DNA of 64,000 bases from CAYRQP01 sp964426545 (GTDB taxonomy: Bacteria > Fermentibacterota > Fermentibacteria > Fermentibacterales > JCC-6). Below the pieces are notes generated by a model. It had not been told where the DNA came from. It saw only the letters and a list, made by a program, of their open reading frames with translations, and searched no databases. Of the stretch, positions 62,543-64,000 are shown piece by piece; the first letter of the stretch is position 1; each line of letters begins with the position of its first letter. The position numbers and the translations under genes are program-made. The DNA lies in contig CAYRQP010000011.1 in assembly GCA_964426545.1 (NCBI GenBank), positions 7,357-71,356 of the forward strand, in the 5' to 3' direction.

Positions 62543-62572
62543 ACTCCACAAATTCTACTAAATTTATGGAGT
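62543..62572. promoter_or_regulatory. Dyad upstream of the ATPase promoter
   Basis: ACTCCAcAAATT (62543-62554) and AATTTaTGGAGT (62561-62572) form an inverted repeat with one unpaired position per arm and a 6-base centre. It ends 16 bases upstream of the -35 box. It looks like an operator for a dimeric regulator or a hairpin; it does not match the other repeat families here. Confidence 0.6.
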
Positions 62573-62594
62573 CGCCTTCCTCGTTTTCGCTTTG

Positions 62595-62677
62595 TGGACA
62601 TTCCTCCGCAATCTCCAACAGGACACGAAGAAATCACGTCCCTACGGAAGGAGGTGTGTCCCCTATAAGCACCTGCC
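62595..62677. repeat. GGGGACATTCCTCCGC element (copy 2) with inserted hairpin
   Basis: GTGGACATTCCTCCGC (62595-62610) and GGAGGTGTGTCCCC (62650-62663), then TATAAGCACCTGCC, copy the element at 61249-61313 in the same orientation. Between the arms is an extra hairpin, 62619-62643, whose inverse GGGACGTGATTTCTTCGTGT matches hairpins at 14227-14250 and 41394-41417. The remaining bases of the 242-base gap between the ATPase and lipoprotein genes hold the promoter and dyad. Confidence 0.8.
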
Positions 62678-62713
62678 GTTATCTCAAGTTACCAGGACAG
62701 CCCCTGATTTAAT

Positions 62714-63859
62714 TTAATCCCAACTGCTCCAGGATTTGACTCCTGTCTGAATCCACCCGTGCGGGCTTGTCTCACCGTTATCGTGGAACGGACAGCGAAG
62801 CAGATAGGTTTCTTCGTTATAGATGCTGTTATCGGCTGTCAGTTCATAAGGTGCATATGCTGCTTCCGGGCATCTCCATTCTTCGCAGCCCTGGAGTATC
62901 CTGGAACTGTTCAGTCCGGCAAGTGTAGCGTAGTTGTGTCCCGGGCGGGTGTAGTACATAGCCTCACCGGTAGCTATACTCCCCATCTGGGCACGACAGG
63001 CAGCTACTTTAGCTTCATCCTGTACACTACTCGAGACATGCTGGAAGGCCAGACCCATAAGCAGTTCCGAGTTTCCGGCAAACAGAGTAATGAGCGAATT
63101 GTTCTCATCGATTATCCGGACTGTTTTTATCATTCCGTCATCAACAGTAACTGCGGAGAGAATCCGAGCCCTGCTGATAATTGGAAAATCGTCGCCAAGT
63201 TCGAAGTCCAGATATGCACAGTTATAAACCATCGAGAAATCTACTTCATCCGCAAGTCTTGCGAAGTCTGAATCGTCGCTAAGCGGTTCCGGCTCCTCCA
63301 GTTCATCCTCGATTGAATTGAGTAGTCCCCTGTCCCCGTCCGGGCAGAGTATCATCGCCGTATGGTAGGATCCGTAATCAAGGTATTCGGTTCTCAGGTT
63401 GTCGTTGCTGTCCTCGAGATCATCGAGTAGATCATCGACTGCATCGTCATCCGTAGTGGGAAGGAATAAGACAAAGGCATAGGTTTCCATGGTCATGAAA
63501 TCGTCCGATACAAACATGAACCCTATTTCCCCGGGAAACAGTGACAATTCATCCTCCCACTCATCCCAGTTGAGAGGGTCGAAACCGAATGCATCTTCGA
63601 CATCATCGGTTATCGGTATATCCAGTTGAACCACAAATTCATCGAAGGCATCCTCTATATCAAGATACTCCGTATTCACAACGAAATATGCGATATGTCC
63701 GGCCGGCATCAACGAAAGAAACTCCATTGTGCCTACACTAACTGCAGGATAGTCGACATTATTGTCATTAGAACCGCTTGAACCAGCCGGTGAATCACCG
63801 CCGAAACAACCTGTCAGCAATAATGCTACACTACATAAAAGAATAATCAGAAATTTCAC
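62714..63859 (-). CDS. Acidic lipoprotein with pseudopilin-like C-terminal end
   Basis: The GTG at 63859 follows AGGGGG directly; the longer frame to 63928 would put 23 polar residues before the signal, so the GTG is preferred. The 381-residue product has a lipoprotein signal (MKFLIILLCSVALLLTGC, C18) and a very acidic mature part (many DDxxDDLLDDLED tracts). The last 95 residues (AACRAQMGSIATGEAMYYTR ... LRCPFHDNGETSPHG) resemble the tail of type II secretion pseudopilin-like proteins, where a Cys-x-x-Pro/CP...HG pattern recurs. No function can be assigned. Confidence 0.8.
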   Translation of the reverse strand: MKFLIILLCSVALLLTGCFGGDSPAGSSGSNDNNVDYPAVSVGTMEFLSLMPAGHIAYFVVNTEYLDIEDAFDEFVVQLDIPITDDVEDAFGFDPLNWDEWEDELSLFPGEIGFMFVSDDFMTMETYAFVLFLPTTDDDAVDDLLDDLEDSNDNLRTEYLDYGSYHTAMILCPDGDRGLLNSIEDELEEPEPLSDDSDFARLADEVDFSMVYNCAYLDFELGDDFPIISRARILSAVTVDDGMIKTVRIIDENNSLITLFAGNSELLMGLAFQHVSSSVQDEAKVAACRAQMGSIATGEAMYYTRPGHNYATLAGLNSSRILQGCEEWRCPEAAYAPYELTADNSIYNEETYLLRCPFHDNGETSPHGWIQTGVKSWSSWD

Positions 63860-63948
63860 GGTTCCCCCTTCGTCAATTGACTGCATCAACTGTACGGACA
63901 GATATTTTATTTCTCTGGTAAATGTCAACCAAATTCACACCCGGTGGT

Positions 63949-64000
63949 TCAGTATGTATTCACGAATGTATCGAAGTTGATGAAATTCTCTTCATCAATG
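63949..64000 (-). CDS. Possible C-terminal end of a gene entering from the right
   Basis: On the minus strand a frame from the right edge reads IDEENFINFDTFVNTY and stops at a TGA at 63951-63949, 90 bases before the lipoprotein GTG. The composition looks coding and its position fits an upstream gene, but 16 residues are too few to be sure. Confidence 0.35.
   Translation of the reverse strand, partial: IDEENFINFDTFVNTY

Overview
The window is 64 kb of chromosome from an uncultured, diderm, moderately AT-rich bacterium. It has LepB, SecA, many lipoproteins with clear lipoboxes, LysM, PEGA and TonB C-terminal domains, a GspE/PilB ATPase, and a large secreted protein ending in a Por/FlgD-like C-terminal sorting domain. 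This mix, together with a selenocysteine-type SelD, suits a candidate phylum near the FCB group, such as Fermentibacteria-like lineages. That placement is inference from gene content only; no rRNA or tRNA gene was seen. A 100-base run of N at 28054-28153 is an assembly gap inside a repeat.

Layout. Bases 1-36100 are almost all on the minus strand in tightly overlapping operons. From the left they are: a partial secreted protein; a four-gene group (unknown, XerC/D, an L7/L12-like repeat protein, a LysM protein); a lipoprotein and Lon; a PEGA/TonB protein; RecG. A plus-strand TPR gene and a YtxH-like gene surround a composite repeat. SecA, a TPR protein, a small envelope protein and a YbhN-type membrane protein follow. 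Next is an overlapping operon of TPR protein, class A PBP, lipoprotein, GspE/PilB, pyrimidine phosphorylase and a pentapeptide-repeat membrane protein. The pyrimidine operon (pyrC, TPR lipoprotein, pyrK, pyrD, rlpA-like, pyrF) and class II aldolase end this half.

Bases 36100-41250 hold ktrB/ktrA, lepB (minus), mscS and radC. Bases 41560-47172 (minus) hold leuD/leuC-type dehydratase, a phosphoesterase, NamZ, an MBL hydrolase and alanine racemase. Then come a ferredoxin-DUF362 protein, a secreted protein and an EamA transporter (plus), a frameshifted capA-like pseudogene, a LysM phosphoesterase, arfB, selD, a second phosphoesterase, an MIF-like protein, a Cys/Asp-rich secreted protein, a large sorted secreted protein, an AAA/DUF4143 ATPase and a lipoprotein.

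Most notable points: (1) selD reads through an in-frame TGA at 55391-55393 at the catalytic Cys position, followed at the right distance by a SECIS-like hairpin, and is fused to an N-terminal Cys-rich segment; (2) small palindromic REP/MITE-like repeats sit on or beside the stop codons of about nine genes, and one spans the start of pyrC and supplies its Shine-Dalgarno; (3) two related composite elements of about 240 bp with AGTACC...GGTACT ends; (4) an AT-rich ATPase gene between direct repeats; (5) a capA-like gene with five frameshifts.
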